Shown piece by piece: positions 53,078 through 62,597 of a DNA stretch of 64,000 bases. Origin of the DNA: Flavobacteriales bacterium UBA2306 (GTDB lineage: Bacteria > Bacteroidota > Bacteroidia > Flavobacteriales > Weeksellaceae); assembly GCA_002345565.1 (NCBI GenBank), contig DDVS01000008.1, forward strand, positions 1 through 64,000. The letters are read 5' to 3'. How positions within the stretch are numbered: position 1 is the stretch's first letter; the number at the start of each line of letters is the position of its first letter. Under the pieces are notes generated by a model, which saw only the letters and a list, made by a program, of their open reading frames with translations, was not told the origin of the DNA and searched no databases. Position numbers and translations under genes: made by a program.

Positions 53078-53108
53078 GAAAAATCCAACCTGTGAAAGTT
53101 GGATTGAT
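53078..53108 (-). terminator. Terminator of the Dps gene
   Basis: Hairpin AATCCAAC / GTTGGATT (arms 53082-53089 and 53098-53105), followed on the minus strand by T-rich sequence. Confidence 0.85.
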
Positions 53109-53128
53109 TTTAAAATATGTAAGAACAA

Positions 53129-53605
53129 CTATTTGCCAAGATAAGAATTGTACATCCATACTTCTTTTTCTTGCTCTGTAATATAATCGCTCATTTGGGA
53201 ATTAGTACCTTCATCTCCGGCTTTATCTGTAATGTCCAAAAGCTCACGTTGAAGATCTATCACCACTTTAAACGAATTAAGAATAATTTCTACGCTTTTG
53301 TTACCATCAGTCACCTCTTTGCTTTCTTTGATTGTAGAAACAGTAAGATATTCAGAATAGTTATGAGCTGGTGTGGCGCCTAGTGTTAGAATCCTTTCTG
53401 CAATTTCATCAATTTTGAGAACGAGACTATTATAAAGCTCTTCGAATTTAGGGTGAAGTGTAAAAAATTGTTCCCCTTTGATGTTCCAATGAGATCCTCT
53501 CGTGTTTTGGTAAAAAACAGAGTAATTAGCTAAAAGAACGTTCAGTTTTTCTGCGATGTTTTTGCAATCGGCTTCTTTAAGACCAATCAATGTTGCATTT
53601 TTCAT
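53129..53605 (-). CDS. dps: Dps-family DNA starvation/ferritin-like protein
   Basis: The 158-residue protein has the Dps ferroxidase pattern: TRGSHWNIKGEQFFTLHPKF (about residues 35-54) with His/Asp/Glu ligands and KIDEIAERILTLGATP (about 64-79). Dps forms a 12-mer that stores iron, detoxifies peroxide and can bind DNA. Length is normal. It stands alone with its own terminator. Confidence 0.93.
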   Translation of the reverse strand: MKNATLIGLKEADCKNIAEKLNVLLANYSVFYQNTRGSHWNIKGEQFFTLHPKFEELYNSLVLKIDEIAERILTLGATPAHNYSEYLTVSTIKESKEVTDGNKSVEIILNSFKVVIDLQRELLDITDKAGDEGTNSQMSDYITEQEKEVWMYNSYLGK

Positions 53606-53743
53606 AATTTATAAGCTTGTAATTTGTGCAATAGTAAGAAAAATCTGTGCCGAAAATTAGATTTACGGATAGAAATGAGCTATCTCAGGTTTTGCAAAAA
53701 AGTATAAAAAATTCTTATTATTGTGATTAATATACGCATTACC

Positions 53744-55117
53744 ATGAAAAAATATGTAATCCTGTCCGTCATTATTATTTTAATTAATTTTGGTTTAAGT
53801 TTTTTAATGCCTTCCGGTGGGATTTATGCAGATAGTTTATCGTATTTTGAAATTGCGACAGATTTACCCAATCCTGTGACCAATTTGTTTCCTTTGGGAT
53901 ATCCTGCGGCGCTGCGTTTATTTTTCGGGATCTTTCGGGATTATTTCTGGGCTGCAAAAGTTTTGAATACAACAATGATTTTTGTTGTCATGTTGTTTTC
54001 TTACTGTAAGAGATTTTATTTTAAAGAAACAGTGTTGCTATTGGCAGGGAAAACCTGTTTTTTCGTTTTTTCTATTGCAATATCAGAAAGTTTGTTCGTC
54101 TTTTTATTGTATTTTCTTCTTTATTATCTGTATCAGATTTTACAAAATAAAGCGCTTGATTTTAAAAATATTTTGCTGGCATCCGTGCTCATGTTTTTAC
54201 TGTTTGCGACCAGATATTCCGGGATTTATGTTTATTTGTCTATCGGGATGTTTTTTGTCTATCAATGGATAGTGTCTAATAATAAAAAAGAGTTAATAGG
54301 AGTTGTTAGTTTTTTAATGCTTTCTGGGTTAGGAATTGGGAGTTACCTTTTCTTTAATTACACAACGTTCTGTAGTTTTACCGGGGAAAACCTAAGGGGA
54401 AAACCAGAAGAAATCCTTCCTATTTATGTCTTGAGAGATTTATTAGGCACAGCAAATGTGATAGATCCTTACATTGGGCTTAAACCTTCTTCTAATAGTT
54501 TTGCCAGTTTGGCTTTCCAGTTTTTGGTTTTGATATTAGATATTTTTATCTTTTTATATATATTGAAGTTTCTGCGCAGGGCAAAAGAGACTTTAGATTT
54601 TAGTTTTCATCAGCTTCTATGGATTATTACAATAGTCTATGCTGTTTGTCTTATCGTCTCCGGATGGTTTCAACAGATTGAAGAGATGAATGTGAGAATG
54701 ATGGCTGCAGCCAATGTGTGCTTGTTTTTTTCTTTTCTGATTTTATATTTTAAGTACGGCGAAAATGACAAATTGATTTTTCGCATCGGTTGTTTCTTTT
54801 TAGCTTTTTTTACTTTATATACTTTAAAAAATCCAATGAGTTATTACAAAAATAGAAAACAAATAGAACCTCAAATGCTTAATGTTAAAAGAAAAAAATA
54901 TCTTTATAATAACGAGAGAGGAGGAGAAGAGGCTTATACAACATATACTATACCTTTGATTAATAGATCGTTCCGGTACAAGCATACCAATTATCAGAAA
55001 GGAGACATCAAGCAGTCTATCATTGGTACCCTTAATCCTAAAATTAAATGGCAGAAGTATGATACCATCAAAGATAAATCTAGTGTTCTGTATACTTCAG
55101 AATTCAATATGCAATAA
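53744..55117 (+). CDS. Polytopic membrane protein, GT-C glycosyltransferase-like
   Basis: The 457-residue protein has about ten to twelve predicted membrane helices. An early periplasmic loop with GGIYADSLSYFEIA (about 25-38) resembles the acidic motif of GT-C glycosyltransferases, and a short soluble tail follows the last helix. No specific substrate can be given. The longest frame begins at GTG 53723; ATG 53744 (MKKYVILSVI) is preferred. It lies directly upstream of the str operon but is separated by that operon's promoter. Confidence 0.7.
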   Translation: MKKYVILSVIIILINFGLSFLMPSGGIYADSLSYFEIATDLPNPVTNLFPLGYPAALRLFFGIFRDYFWAAKVLNTTMIFVVMLFSYCKRFYFKETVLLLAGKTCFFVFSIAISESLFVFLLYFLLYYLYQILQNKALDFKNILLASVLMFLLFATRYSGIYVYLSIGMFFVYQWIVSNNKKELIGVVSFLMLSGLGIGSYLFFNYTTFCSFTGENLRGKPEEILPIYVLRDLLGTANVIDPYIGLKPSSNSFASLAFQFLVLILDIFIFLYILKFLRRAKETLDFSFHQLLWIITIVYAVCLIVSGWFQQIEEMNVRMMAAANVCLFFSFLILYFKYGENDKLIFRIGCFFLAFFTLYTLKNPMSYYKNRKQIEPQMLNVKRKKYLYNNERGGEEAYTTYTIPLINRSFRYKHTNYQKGDIKQSIIGTLNPKIKWQKYDTIKDKSSVLYTSEFNMQ

Positions 55118-55170
55118 ATTGTTATGATTTAAACTAATTTTAAATGATTAAATTATTTTTTCATAACTGC

Positions 55171-55200
55171 TTGTAGATTAAAAAATTATTCATATTTTTG
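55171..55200 (+). promoter_or_regulatory. Promoter of the str operon (rpsL-rpsG-fusA-rpsJ)
   Basis: TTG (55171-55173), 19 bases, then TATTTTTG (55193-55200), 24 bases before the rpsL ATG. Confidence 0.78.
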
Positions 55201-55223
55201 CACCCTAAAATAAAAAGCATTAT

Positions 55224-55637
55224 ATGCCTACTATTCAACAATTAGTAAGAAAAGGAAGAGCCACGCTTGCCAAGAAGAGCAAATCGGCTGCCCTTGATTC
55301 TTGTCCACAAAGACGAGGAGTATGTACTAGAGTATATACTACCACTCCTAAGAAACCAAACTCTGCACTTAGAAAAGTTGCAAGGGTAAGACTTTCTAAC
55401 GGTAAAGAAGTTAACGCCTACATCCCGGGCGAAGGACATAATCTTCAAGAGCACTCGATAGTATTGGTAAGAGGCGGAAGGGTGAAAGACCTACCGGGAG
55501 TACGTTACCACATCGTAAGAGGTGCATTAGACACTGCAGGTGTAAATGGAAGAACACAGAGAAGATCTAAGTATGGAGCTAAGAGACCAAAACCAGGTCA
55601 GGCACCAGCTGCACCAGCAAAAGGAAAGAAAAAATAA
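55224..55637 (+). CDS. rpsL: Ribosomal protein S12
   Basis: The 137-residue S12 has the decoding-centre motifs TTPKKPNSALRKVARV (about residues 40-55) and RGGRVKDLPGVRYH (about 83-96), the sites altered in streptomycin resistance. Residues there look wild type by eye. The C-terminus is extended by a Pro/Ala/Lys-rich tail. First gene of the str operon. Confidence 0.98.
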   Translation: MPTIQQLVRKGRATLAKKSKSAALDSCPQRRGVCTRVYTTTPKKPNSALRKVARVRLSNGKEVNAYIPGEGHNLQEHSIVLVRGGRVKDLPGVRYHIVRGALDTAGVNGRTQRRSKYGAKRPKPGQAPAAPAKGKKK

Positions 55638-55660
55638 TCATTAAATAAGGTACAGAAACA

Positions 55661-56137
55661 ATGAGAAAGACGAAAGCGAAAAAAAGACCGTTGTTACCAG
55701 ATCCAAAGTTTAATGATCAATTGGTAACAAGATTCGTAAACAATTTAATGCTAGACGGTAAGAAGTCTATCGCATTCAAAATTTTCTATGATGCACTAGA
55801 TATCGTAGAAACTAAAAAAGGAGAAACTGAGAAAACTGCCCTTGAAATCTGGAAAGATGCATTAACAAACGTTATGCCTCACGTAGAAGTACGTTCCAGA
55901 AGAGTAGGTGGAGCTAACTTCCAGATTCCAATGCCAATCAGAGCGGATAGAAAAATTTCTATGGCGATGAAATGGTTAATCAAATATTCTAAAGCTAGAA
56001 ATGATAAGTCTATGGCTTTGAAATTAGCTAACGAAGTTGTAGCAGCTTCAAGAGAAGAAGGTGCTGCTTTCAAAAAGAAGAGTGATACTCACAAAATGGC
56101 GGAAGCTAACAAAGCGTTTTCACACTTTAAATTCTAA
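55661..56137 (+). CDS. rpsG: Ribosomal protein S7
   Basis: The 158-residue S7 organises the 3' major domain of 16S rRNA. It begins MRKTKAKKRPLLPDPKFNDQ and contains NVMPHVEVRSRRVGGANFQI (about 71-90), which is typical. It lies 23 bases after rpsL and six before fusA. Confidence 0.98.
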   Translation: MRKTKAKKRPLLPDPKFNDQLVTRFVNNLMLDGKKSIAFKIFYDALDIVETKKGETEKTALEIWKDALTNVMPHVEVRSRRVGGANFQIPMPIRADRKISMAMKWLIKYSKARNDKSMALKLANEVVAASREEGAAFKKKSDTHKMAEANKAFSHFKF

Positions 56138-56143
56138 GCTGAA

Positions 56144-58261
56144 ATGGGAAGAGATCTTAAATTTACAAGAAATATTGGTATCGCTGCTCACATTGATGCA
56201 GGTAAAACTACCACTACAGAAAGGATTTTATTCTATACTGGAGTAAACCACAAAATTGGAGAAGTTCACGATGGTGCTTCTACAATGGACTGGATGGAGC
56301 AGGAAGCGGAAAGAGGTATTACTATTACTTCTGCTGCAACAACTTGTTCTTGGAACTTTCCAACAGATCAAGGTAAGAAATTACCTGAAACAAAACCTTA
56401 CCACTTCAACATTATCGATACACCGGGACACGTTGACTTCACAGTAGAAGTAAACAGATCTTTGAGAGTATTAGATGGATTGGTATTCCTTTTCTCTGCC
56501 GTAGACGGTGTAGAGCCTCAGTCTGAAACCAACTGGAGATTGGCTGACAACTACAAAGTAGCGAGAATGGGATTCGTAAACAAAATGGACAGACAAGGTG
56601 CTGACTTCTTGAACGTTGTAAAACAAGTAAAAGAAATGTTAGGATCAAACGCAGTTCCAATCGTTTTGCCAATCGGTGCTGAAGAAGATTTCAAAGGTGT
56701 TGTTGACTTAATCAAAAACAGAGCAATCATTTGGGATGAGGCTGGACAAGGTGCTACTTACGAAGTAGTTCCAATTCCAGAAGATATGAAGGATGAAGTT
56801 CTTGAATATAGAGAGAAATTAGTAGAAGCTGTAGCTGATTACGATGAGACTTTGATGGAGAAATTCTTCGAAGATCCAGATTCAATTTCTGAAGAAGAAA
56901 TCAACGAAGCGCTTAGAAAAGCTACTATCGATCTTTCTATCATTCCAATGACTTGTGGTTCTTCTTTCAAGAACAAAGGTGTACAGTTTATGTTGGATGC
57001 TGTTTGTAAATATCTTCCTTCTCCACTAGATAAGGATAACATTACAGGTACAGACCCAAGAACTGATGCTGATATCGAAAGAAAACCATCTGTGGATGAG
57101 CCATTCGCTGCATTAGCTTTCAAAATTGCTACTGACCCGTTCGTAGGTAGATTGGCATTCTTCAGAGCTTATTCAGGTAGATTAGATGCTGGTTCTTATG
57201 TTCTTAACACAAGATCTGGTAACAAAGAAAGAATCTCAAGAATCTATCAGATGCACGCTAACAAGCAAAATCCAGTAGAATATATTGAAGCTGGAGATAT
57301 CGGTGCTGCTGTAGGATTTAAAGATATTAAAACAGGAGATACATTATCTGATGAAAAGAACCCTATCGTTCTTGAGTCTATGATCTTCCCAGATCCGGTA
57401 ATTGGTATCGCTGTTGAGCCTAAAACTAAAGCTGACCAGGATAAAATGGGTAACGCTTTGGCTAAATTAGCTGAAGAAGATCCAACTTTCCAGGTTAAGA
57501 CTGACGAGGCTTCTGGACAAACTATCATCTCTGGTATGGGTGAGCTTCACTTGGATATCATCGTAGACCGTATGAGAAGAGAGTTCAAAGTAGAAGTTAA
57601 CCAAGGTCAACCACAAGTAGAATACAAAGAAGCTCTTACACAAAAAGCTAACCACAGAGAAGTTTACAAAAAGCAATCTGGAGGTAGAGGTAAGTTCGCT
57701 GATATCGTATTCGAAATCGGTCCTGCTGACGAAGGTAAAACTGGTCTTGAATTCATCAATGAAATTAAAGGTGGTAACATTCCTAAAGAATTTATCCCTT
57801 CAGTTGAAAAAGGATTCAAAGAAGCTATGAAGAACGGTCCGTTAGCTGGGTTTGAGGTTGAAGCGATGAAGATTACATTGAAAGATGGATCTTATCACCA
57901 GGTTGACTCGGATCAGTTATCTTTCGAATTGGCTGCAAAATTAGGTTTCAAAGAATCTGGTAGAGCTGCTAAAGCGGTTATCATGGAACCAATTATGAAA
58001 TTGGAAGTGGTAACTCCAGAAGAATATATGGGTGATATCGTAGGTGACCTTAACAGAAGAAGAGGTACTGTAAACGGTATGGACGATAGAAATAACGCAA
58101 AAGTAATTAAGGCTTTCGTTCCACTATCTGAAATGTTTGGTTATGTAACTTCTCTTAGAACGTTATCTTCAGGTAGAGCAACATCTTCTATGGAATTCGA
58201 GAAATACGAAGCTGCTCCAAACAACGTTGCTGAAGATGTAATCGCTAAGGCTAAAGGTTAA
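56144..58261 (+). CDS. fusA: Elongation factor G
   Basis: The 705-residue translocation GTPase has P-loop AHIDAGKTTTTE (about residues 15-26), RGITITSA (about 60-67), the DTPGH motif (about 92-96) and NKMD (about 146-149). Domains II-V follow, with a complete C-terminus. It promotes tRNA/mRNA translocation. The str-operon position supports the housekeeping copy. Confidence 0.98.
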   Translation: MGRDLKFTRNIGIAAHIDAGKTTTTERILFYTGVNHKIGEVHDGASTMDWMEQEAERGITITSAATTCSWNFPTDQGKKLPETKPYHFNIIDTPGHVDFTVEVNRSLRVLDGLVFLFSAVDGVEPQSETNWRLADNYKVARMGFVNKMDRQGADFLNVVKQVKEMLGSNAVPIVLPIGAEEDFKGVVDLIKNRAIIWDEAGQGATYEVVPIPEDMKDEVLEYREKLVEAVADYDETLMEKFFEDPDSISEEEINEALRKATIDLSIIPMTCGSSFKNKGVQFMLDAVCKYLPSPLDKDNITGTDPRTDADIERKPSVDEPFAALAFKIATDPFVGRLAFFRAYSGRLDAGSYVLNTRSGNKERISRIYQMHANKQNPVEYIEAGDIGAAVGFKDIKTGDTLSDEKNPIVLESMIFPDPVIGIAVEPKTKADQDKMGNALAKLAEEDPTFQVKTDEASGQTIISGMGELHLDIIVDRMRREFKVEVNQGQPQVEYKEALTQKANHREVYKKQSGGRGKFADIVFEIGPADEGKTGLEFINEIKGGNIPKEFIPSVEKGFKEAMKNGPLAGFEVEAMKITLKDGSYHQVDSDQLSFELAAKLGFKESGRAAKAVIMEPIMKLEVVTPEEYMGDIVGDLNRRRGTVNGMDDRNNAKVIKAFVPLSEMFGYVTSLRTLSSGRATSSMEFEKYEAAPNNVAEDVIAKAKG

Positions 58262-58278
58262 TATTAAATTAGATTAAA

Positions 58279-58584
58279 ATGTCACAAAGAATCAGAATAA
58301 AACTTAAATCTTACGATTACAACTTGGTAGATAAATCTGCAGAGAAAATCGTAAAAACGGTAAAGGCGACTGGTGCTGTTGTAAACGGTCCTATTCCATT
58401 ACCAACGAACAAGAGAATCTTCACAGTGTTGAGATCTCCGCACGTAAACAAGAAAGCTAGAGAGCAGTTCCAATTATCAGCTCACAAGAGATTGATGGAT
58501 ATCTACTCTTCTTCTTCTAAAACTGTTGATGCTCTAATGAAATTAGAACTTCCTTCAGGAGTTGACGTAGAAATTAAAGTGTGA
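58279..58584 (+). CDS. rpsJ: Ribosomal protein S10
   Basis: The 101-residue S10/NusE has the NusB-binding and loop region VNGPIPLPTNKRIFTVLRSP (about residues 35-54). It follows fusA by 17 bases. In many bacteria rplC follows directly; here a terminator follows and rplC lies 4 kb away. Confidence 0.98.
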   Translation: MSQRIRIKLKSYDYNLVDKSAEKIVKTVKATGAVVNGPIPLPTNKRIFTVLRSPHVNKKAREQFQLSAHKRLMDIYSSSSKTVDALMKLELPSGVDVEIKV

Positions 58585-58650
58585 TAAAAGCCGGAAGATG
58601 GATGACAGAAGTCGGAAGTCTTTAACGCAAAATCAAACTTTGCTATGATA

Positions 58651-58686
58651 AAAAAATCCCTTTTCGAAAGAAGAGGGATTTTTGTT
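58651..58686 (+). terminator. Terminator after rpsJ
   Basis: Hairpin AAAATCCCT ... AGGGATTTT (arms about 58653-58661 and 58673-58681), running into T. It ends the str operon transcript. Confidence 0.88.
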
Positions 58687-58821
58687 TATAAAGTATTTAC
58701 TTTTTAATACAAATTCTTTTTTTATAATAGCAATTTGTATTATTATTTTGTTAATATATTTAATTTTTTAATATTAAAATGTAAATTTTTTAACTAAATT
58801 TGCCGTCCTAATTTTAATAAT

Positions 58822-61047
58822 ATGAAGAAAACTTTATCTTTAGTGCTATTTTCGACATTTTTAGTTGGTAATGCACAGACAGCCAAATTGTGGAAGAAGA
58901 CTTCCTTTGCTAACAGAGCTGCCGTGGAAGAGAACATGCAACAACTCAAAAATCCTAAACTGTATTCTTTGGATTTTGATGCTTTAAAAAGCGCACTAAG
59001 GGAAGCACCAAAAAGTACAGATTTTGTAACTTCTAAAATTATTGTGAATTTCCCGGATTCTGATGGCAATTTTCAAGACTATAGAATTTATGAGAAGTCC
59101 AATTTTGAACCAGCGTTACAGGAAAAATATTCAGATATCCGGTCCTATGTAGGAGAAAGTGTTTTTGGTAATTCTAAAATTTATTTTAGTGTCTCTCAGT
59201 TTGGATTGTCCACTATGGAAATGGGAAGTGATAAAACAATGGATATTATTGAGCCATACGCAAAAGATCTTTCTGCCTATGCCGTTTTTAAAAGAACTGA
59301 TGACAAAGGAATTCCAAAAGAATTTGAATGCAAAGTTCCAAATGTTACCAGAAAAAATTCTGGAAATTTTGATGGAAAAAGTGCCGATGACGCCTTGCTA
59401 AGGACTTATAGATTAGCTCTTTCTTGTACCGGAGAATATGGCGCCTGGGCAGGCTCTGTTGCCAATGCTTTAGCTAGAATGAATACAACAATGACACGTG
59501 TAAATGGTGTTTTTGAAAATGAATTTGCAATCCATATGAATCTGATTGCAGAAGAAGAAAATATTATTTTCACAAATGCAAGCACAGATCCGTATTCTGC
59601 TGCTAGTGCAGGAGCAAATGGTGCTTGGAATGATGAACTGAAAGCTGTTTTAATGGGTACAACTTACGGCATTGGAGATGCTAAATATGATATCGGGCAT
59701 CTTTTCGGGAGATCTGGCGGAGGTGGATCTGCAGGTTGCATCGGCTGCGTTTGTAATAGTACCAATACATATAATTCAAGTTATGAATGGTATGAGCATA
59801 AAGGACAAGGGTATACATCTCCAGGCTCTGGTACGCCGGTAGGAGATAATTTTGATATTGATTATGTAGCCCACGAAATTGGGCATCAATTTGGAGGCTG
59901 GCATACCTTTACGCACAGTACAGAAGGTAATCCATCACAAATGGAACCTGGATCTGGGTCTACAATTATGGGATATGCAGGAATTACAAGTAAAGATATT
60001 CAGCCGCATTCAGATGCTTATTTCCATGCTGCTTCTATAAGAGATATAACAACTTATATGAAAAGTACAGCCGGTAATTGTGGTGTAAATACAGCTACAA
60101 ACAATGAAGCGCCTGTTGCAAATGCTGGAGCAGATTATACAATTCCTAAAAGCACCCCATTTATGTTGACAGGTTCTGCCACAGATGCTAACGGAGATAG
60201 TTTGACTTACGATTGGGAGCAATTTGACAGACAAACCAATACTGCCGATCCAAATGCTACAAAAACTTCCGGTGTTAATTTTAGATCTTACCTTCCAACA
60301 GCCTCATCTGTTAGGTATTTCCCAAATATGACTTCGGTTTTAGCAGGTAGTTTATTTACAGTTGGTACAGAATTAAATGTAGAATATCTTCCAAATGTTG
60401 CAAGAACGCTCAATTTCAGATTAACAGTTAGAGATAATAAAACAGGAGGTGCCGCTAATGCTTATGATGATATGAAAGTTACGGTTAATGCTGCTTCTGG
60501 CCCTTTCAAAGTAACATTTCCTAATACCGCAGTAAACTTTGCCGGAAATAGCTCTCAAACAATTTCTTGGGATGTAGCCTCTACAACGGCTTCTCCGGTA
60601 AACTGTGCTAATGTTGATATTTTAATTTCTACAAATGGAGGCACTACTTGGTCTGCGTTGGCAACATCGGTAGCAAACGACGGTTCAGAAGTCGTTATGA
60701 TTCCGAATATGGACACTACAACAGCAAGAATCATGGTTAAGGCAAACGGAAATATCTTTTTCGATGTTTCAGATGCTAACTTTACGATTACCAAAACCGA
60801 ACTAGGTGTGGCTGATATTAATAAGTATACGCTTCAAATTTATCCTAATCCCGTAAAAGATGTTCTTAATATCACCAATGTAACACTTAATTCTTCTTAC
60901 GATATTTTCAATGCTGCAGGACAGATTGTTGCTAAAGGAAATTTAGGAAATGGAAAAATCCAGGTTAACAAACTTCCAAAAGGTGTTTATTTTATTAATG
61001 TTGATGACAAAGGAAACTTGATAAAAGCAAAATTTGTGAAAGACTAA
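58822..61047 (+). CDS. Reprolysin-like zinc metalloprotease with T9SS type A sorting domain
   Basis: The 741-residue protein has a signal peptide (about 1-18), a pro-like region, and an M12B-type catalytic domain with YVAHEIGHQFGGWHTF (zinc His351, catalytic Glu352, about residues 348-363) and the Met-turn TIMGYAG (about 384-390). A PKD-like/reeler region and a Fn3-like region follow, ending in a type A sorting domain (YTLQIYPNPVKDVLNITN and GVYFINVDDKGN). It is likely exported by T9SS. A TAAATTTG element lies at 58795-58802, but no -33 element is clear. It interrupts the ribosomal gene cluster. Confidence 0.92.
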   Translation: MKKTLSLVLFSTFLVGNAQTAKLWKKTSFANRAAVEENMQQLKNPKLYSLDFDALKSALREAPKSTDFVTSKIIVNFPDSDGNFQDYRIYEKSNFEPALQEKYSDIRSYVGESVFGNSKIYFSVSQFGLSTMEMGSDKTMDIIEPYAKDLSAYAVFKRTDDKGIPKEFECKVPNVTRKNSGNFDGKSADDALLRTYRLALSCTGEYGAWAGSVANALARMNTTMTRVNGVFENEFAIHMNLIAEEENIIFTNASTDPYSAASAGANGAWNDELKAVLMGTTYGIGDAKYDIGHLFGRSGGGGSAGCIGCVCNSTNTYNSSYEWYEHKGQGYTSPGSGTPVGDNFDIDYVAHEIGHQFGGWHTFTHSTEGNPSQMEPGSGSTIMGYAGITSKDIQPHSDAYFHAASIRDITTYMKSTAGNCGVNTATNNEAPVANAGADYTIPKSTPFMLTGSATDANGDSLTYDWEQFDRQTNTADPNATKTSGVNFRSYLPTASSVRYFPNMTSVLAGSLFTVGTELNVEYLPNVARTLNFRLTVRDNKTGGAANAYDDMKVTVNAASGPFKVTFPNTAVNFAGNSSQTISWDVASTTASPVNCANVDILISTNGGTTWSALATSVANDGSEVVMIPNMDTTTARIMVKANGNIFFDVSDANFTITKTELGVADINKYTLQIYPNPVKDVLNITNVTLNSSYDIFNAAGQIVAKGNLGNGKIQVNKLPKGVYFINVDDKGNLIKAKFVKD

Positions 61048-61067
61048 TTAAAAAAAACATTTTTTTT

Positions 61068-61097
61068 AAGACCTCTAATTTTTGGAGGTCTTTTTGT
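61068..61097 (+). terminator. Terminator of the metalloprotease gene
   Basis: Hairpin AAGACCTC / GAGGTCTT followed by T run. Confidence 0.9.
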
Positions 61098-61126
61098 TTA
61101 AAAAAAATTAACTTTAAAATCAAAAA

Positions 61127-61615
61127 ATGAAAAATAATAATTTGTTCGAAAAGTTTGCAAACGCTGCTACCAAATTCACGGGAAGTTCTCATGCTTTTAT
61201 AGGTGCTACGCTTATAGTTATTATCTGGGCAGTTTCTGGTCCCATTTTCGGGTATTCAGAAACTTGGCAATTAGTGATTAATACCGGGACTACAATTATT
61301 ACCTTTCTTATGGTTTTTCTGATTCAGAAAGCTCAAAATAAAGATTCAAAAGCCATTCAGATCAAACTTAATGAACTCATTGCCTCCAATCAAAGGGCAA
61401 GTAATAGAATTGTAGATATTGAGGATCTTACAGAAAAAGAGTTGGATCAACTCCATTGCTATTATGAAAAATTATCAGACTTTGCGGAGGAAGATGATGA
61501 TATCCACGAATCTCATTCCATAGATGCAGCCCAAAGAAACCAAGACAGAAAACTAGAAGCCTTTAAGAAAAGACACGAGGAATGGCTTAAGAATCAGCCT
61601 AAAATAGAAAATTAA
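61127..61615 (+). CDS. Low-affinity iron permease family protein
   Basis: The 162-residue protein has two membrane helices (about residues 22-42 and 50-70), with TFLMVFLIQKAQNKDSKAIQ (about 63-82), the signature of the low-affinity iron permease family (PF04120). A charged, helical C-terminus follows. Despite the name, iron transport by these short bacterial members is unproven. It lies between the metalloprotease and the decayed porin. Confidence 0.85.
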   Translation: MKNNNLFEKFANAATKFTGSSHAFIGATLIVIIWAVSGPIFGYSETWQLVINTGTTIITFLMVFLIQKAQNKDSKAIQIKLNELIASNQRASNRIVDIEDLTEKELDQLHCYYEKLSDFAEEDDDIHESHSIDAAQRNQDRKLEAFKKRHEEWLKNQPKIEN

Positions 61616-61621
61616 AGTTTT

Positions 61622-62162
61622 TTACCAGATAGAAATATCCCGCTGTAGTCTAAATCGCCAACCCGTATTGGAGGGCAAAGTAGCTTCAAAAAAATCAAAA
61701 TAAGAAAGTTCTGCGGTCAGTTTAATTCTATGACCTGTAAAAAAACAGTTAAATGCAAAAGTAGTCTCTCTTTGTTTGTTGAAAGAATAATTCAAGCTCG
61801 GTTTATATTCTGAAAACCAGGTTGCGAATTCTAAGTTCTGAGGAATCCAATCAGCAATGCCAGGATTGTCCAATTCAAAACCCTCCAGATTTTCACTACC
61901 CGATCGGGAAAATCTTGTGTAAGGACTTCTGTTAGTAAAGCCTGCTACCGAAATTCTTGCAGATGCTTTGGTGTGGTAATCCATATCACTACCGGAAAAT
62001 TCTAAATTTTCACCCAAACAATTCCATTGAAATCGCCAGAAATACATCAGGTTTTTATCATCATTCTCTCGGTTTCCTCTGCCAGGCCTTTGTAAGCGTA
62101 GCTAAAGAATAATTAATATTGGCAAGACCTATCGTGCTAGGCAGCAAAATGACTTTGAACGA
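61622..62162 (-). pseudogene. Decayed C-terminal fragment of an OprO/OprP-type porin
   Basis: The minus strand encodes a porin C-terminus in two frames. From 62162 the frame reads FKVILLPSTIGLANINYS and LATLTKAWQ; after a frameshift near 62075-62081 it continues GNRENDDKNLMYFWRFQWN and on to GHRIKLTAELSYFDF and WRFRLQRDISIW at the stop. Beta-barrel strands and the aromatic C-terminus fit phosphate-selective-porin-type proteins of Bacteroidota. The N-terminal part is missing, and a central portion seems deleted. The ATG-initiated frame at 62047 is therefore not a real start. Family call is from memory of motifs. Confidence 0.7.
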
Positions 62163-62462
62163 TTATAGAATTTCTAAAGAAAATAACAATTAAAAATTTC
62201 TAGTTTTTCTCATAATTTTAATCTGTTCTTAGTTAAAGTTTTTTGCCTTTCTACAAATATAAATAATAATCGTAAAACATGAATTCCAAACTTTTGGCTT
62301 TGTAAATGATCATGTTAGATCAAAAAACAGATAATTTTTGGTAATATAACTTACTAACACAGATTAAAATTAGACTTTCTTTACTAATTTTAAAAATAAA
62401 TCATTGAAAACGGAGCGAAATTGGTGTAACTCACAAAAAATCAAATAATTTCTTTACAAAAA

Positions 62463-62493
62463 TTTGCCATTGTAAAAAATATTCATACATTTG
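62463..62493 (+). promoter_or_regulatory. Promoter of rplC-rplD-rplW
   Basis: TTTG (62463-62466), 19 bases, then TACATTTG (62486-62493), an excellent match to the phylum consensus. It shows that the S10-type operon is transcribed separately from rpsJ. Confidence 0.85.
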
Positions 62494-62499
62494 CACACT

Positions 62500-62597
62500 C
62501 ATTTTAGGGGCGGAGTATGCCTATATCAAAAGTAGAAATTGCTTGGGTTCCTTTAAAATGAATAGAATTAAGGATAAATTTTATTATAATATAAACA
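62500..62597 (+). promoter_or_regulatory. Long rplC leader with pairing potential
   Basis: The predicted transcript has a leader of about 100 bases. TTTTAGGGG (62502-62510) can pair with CCTTTAAAA (62550-62558), enclosing GGC/GCC (about 62509-62522), so a folded autoregulatory element is possible. No known Rfam family was recognised. The rest of the 435-base gap between the porin relic and rplC shows no gene. Confidence 0.45.
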
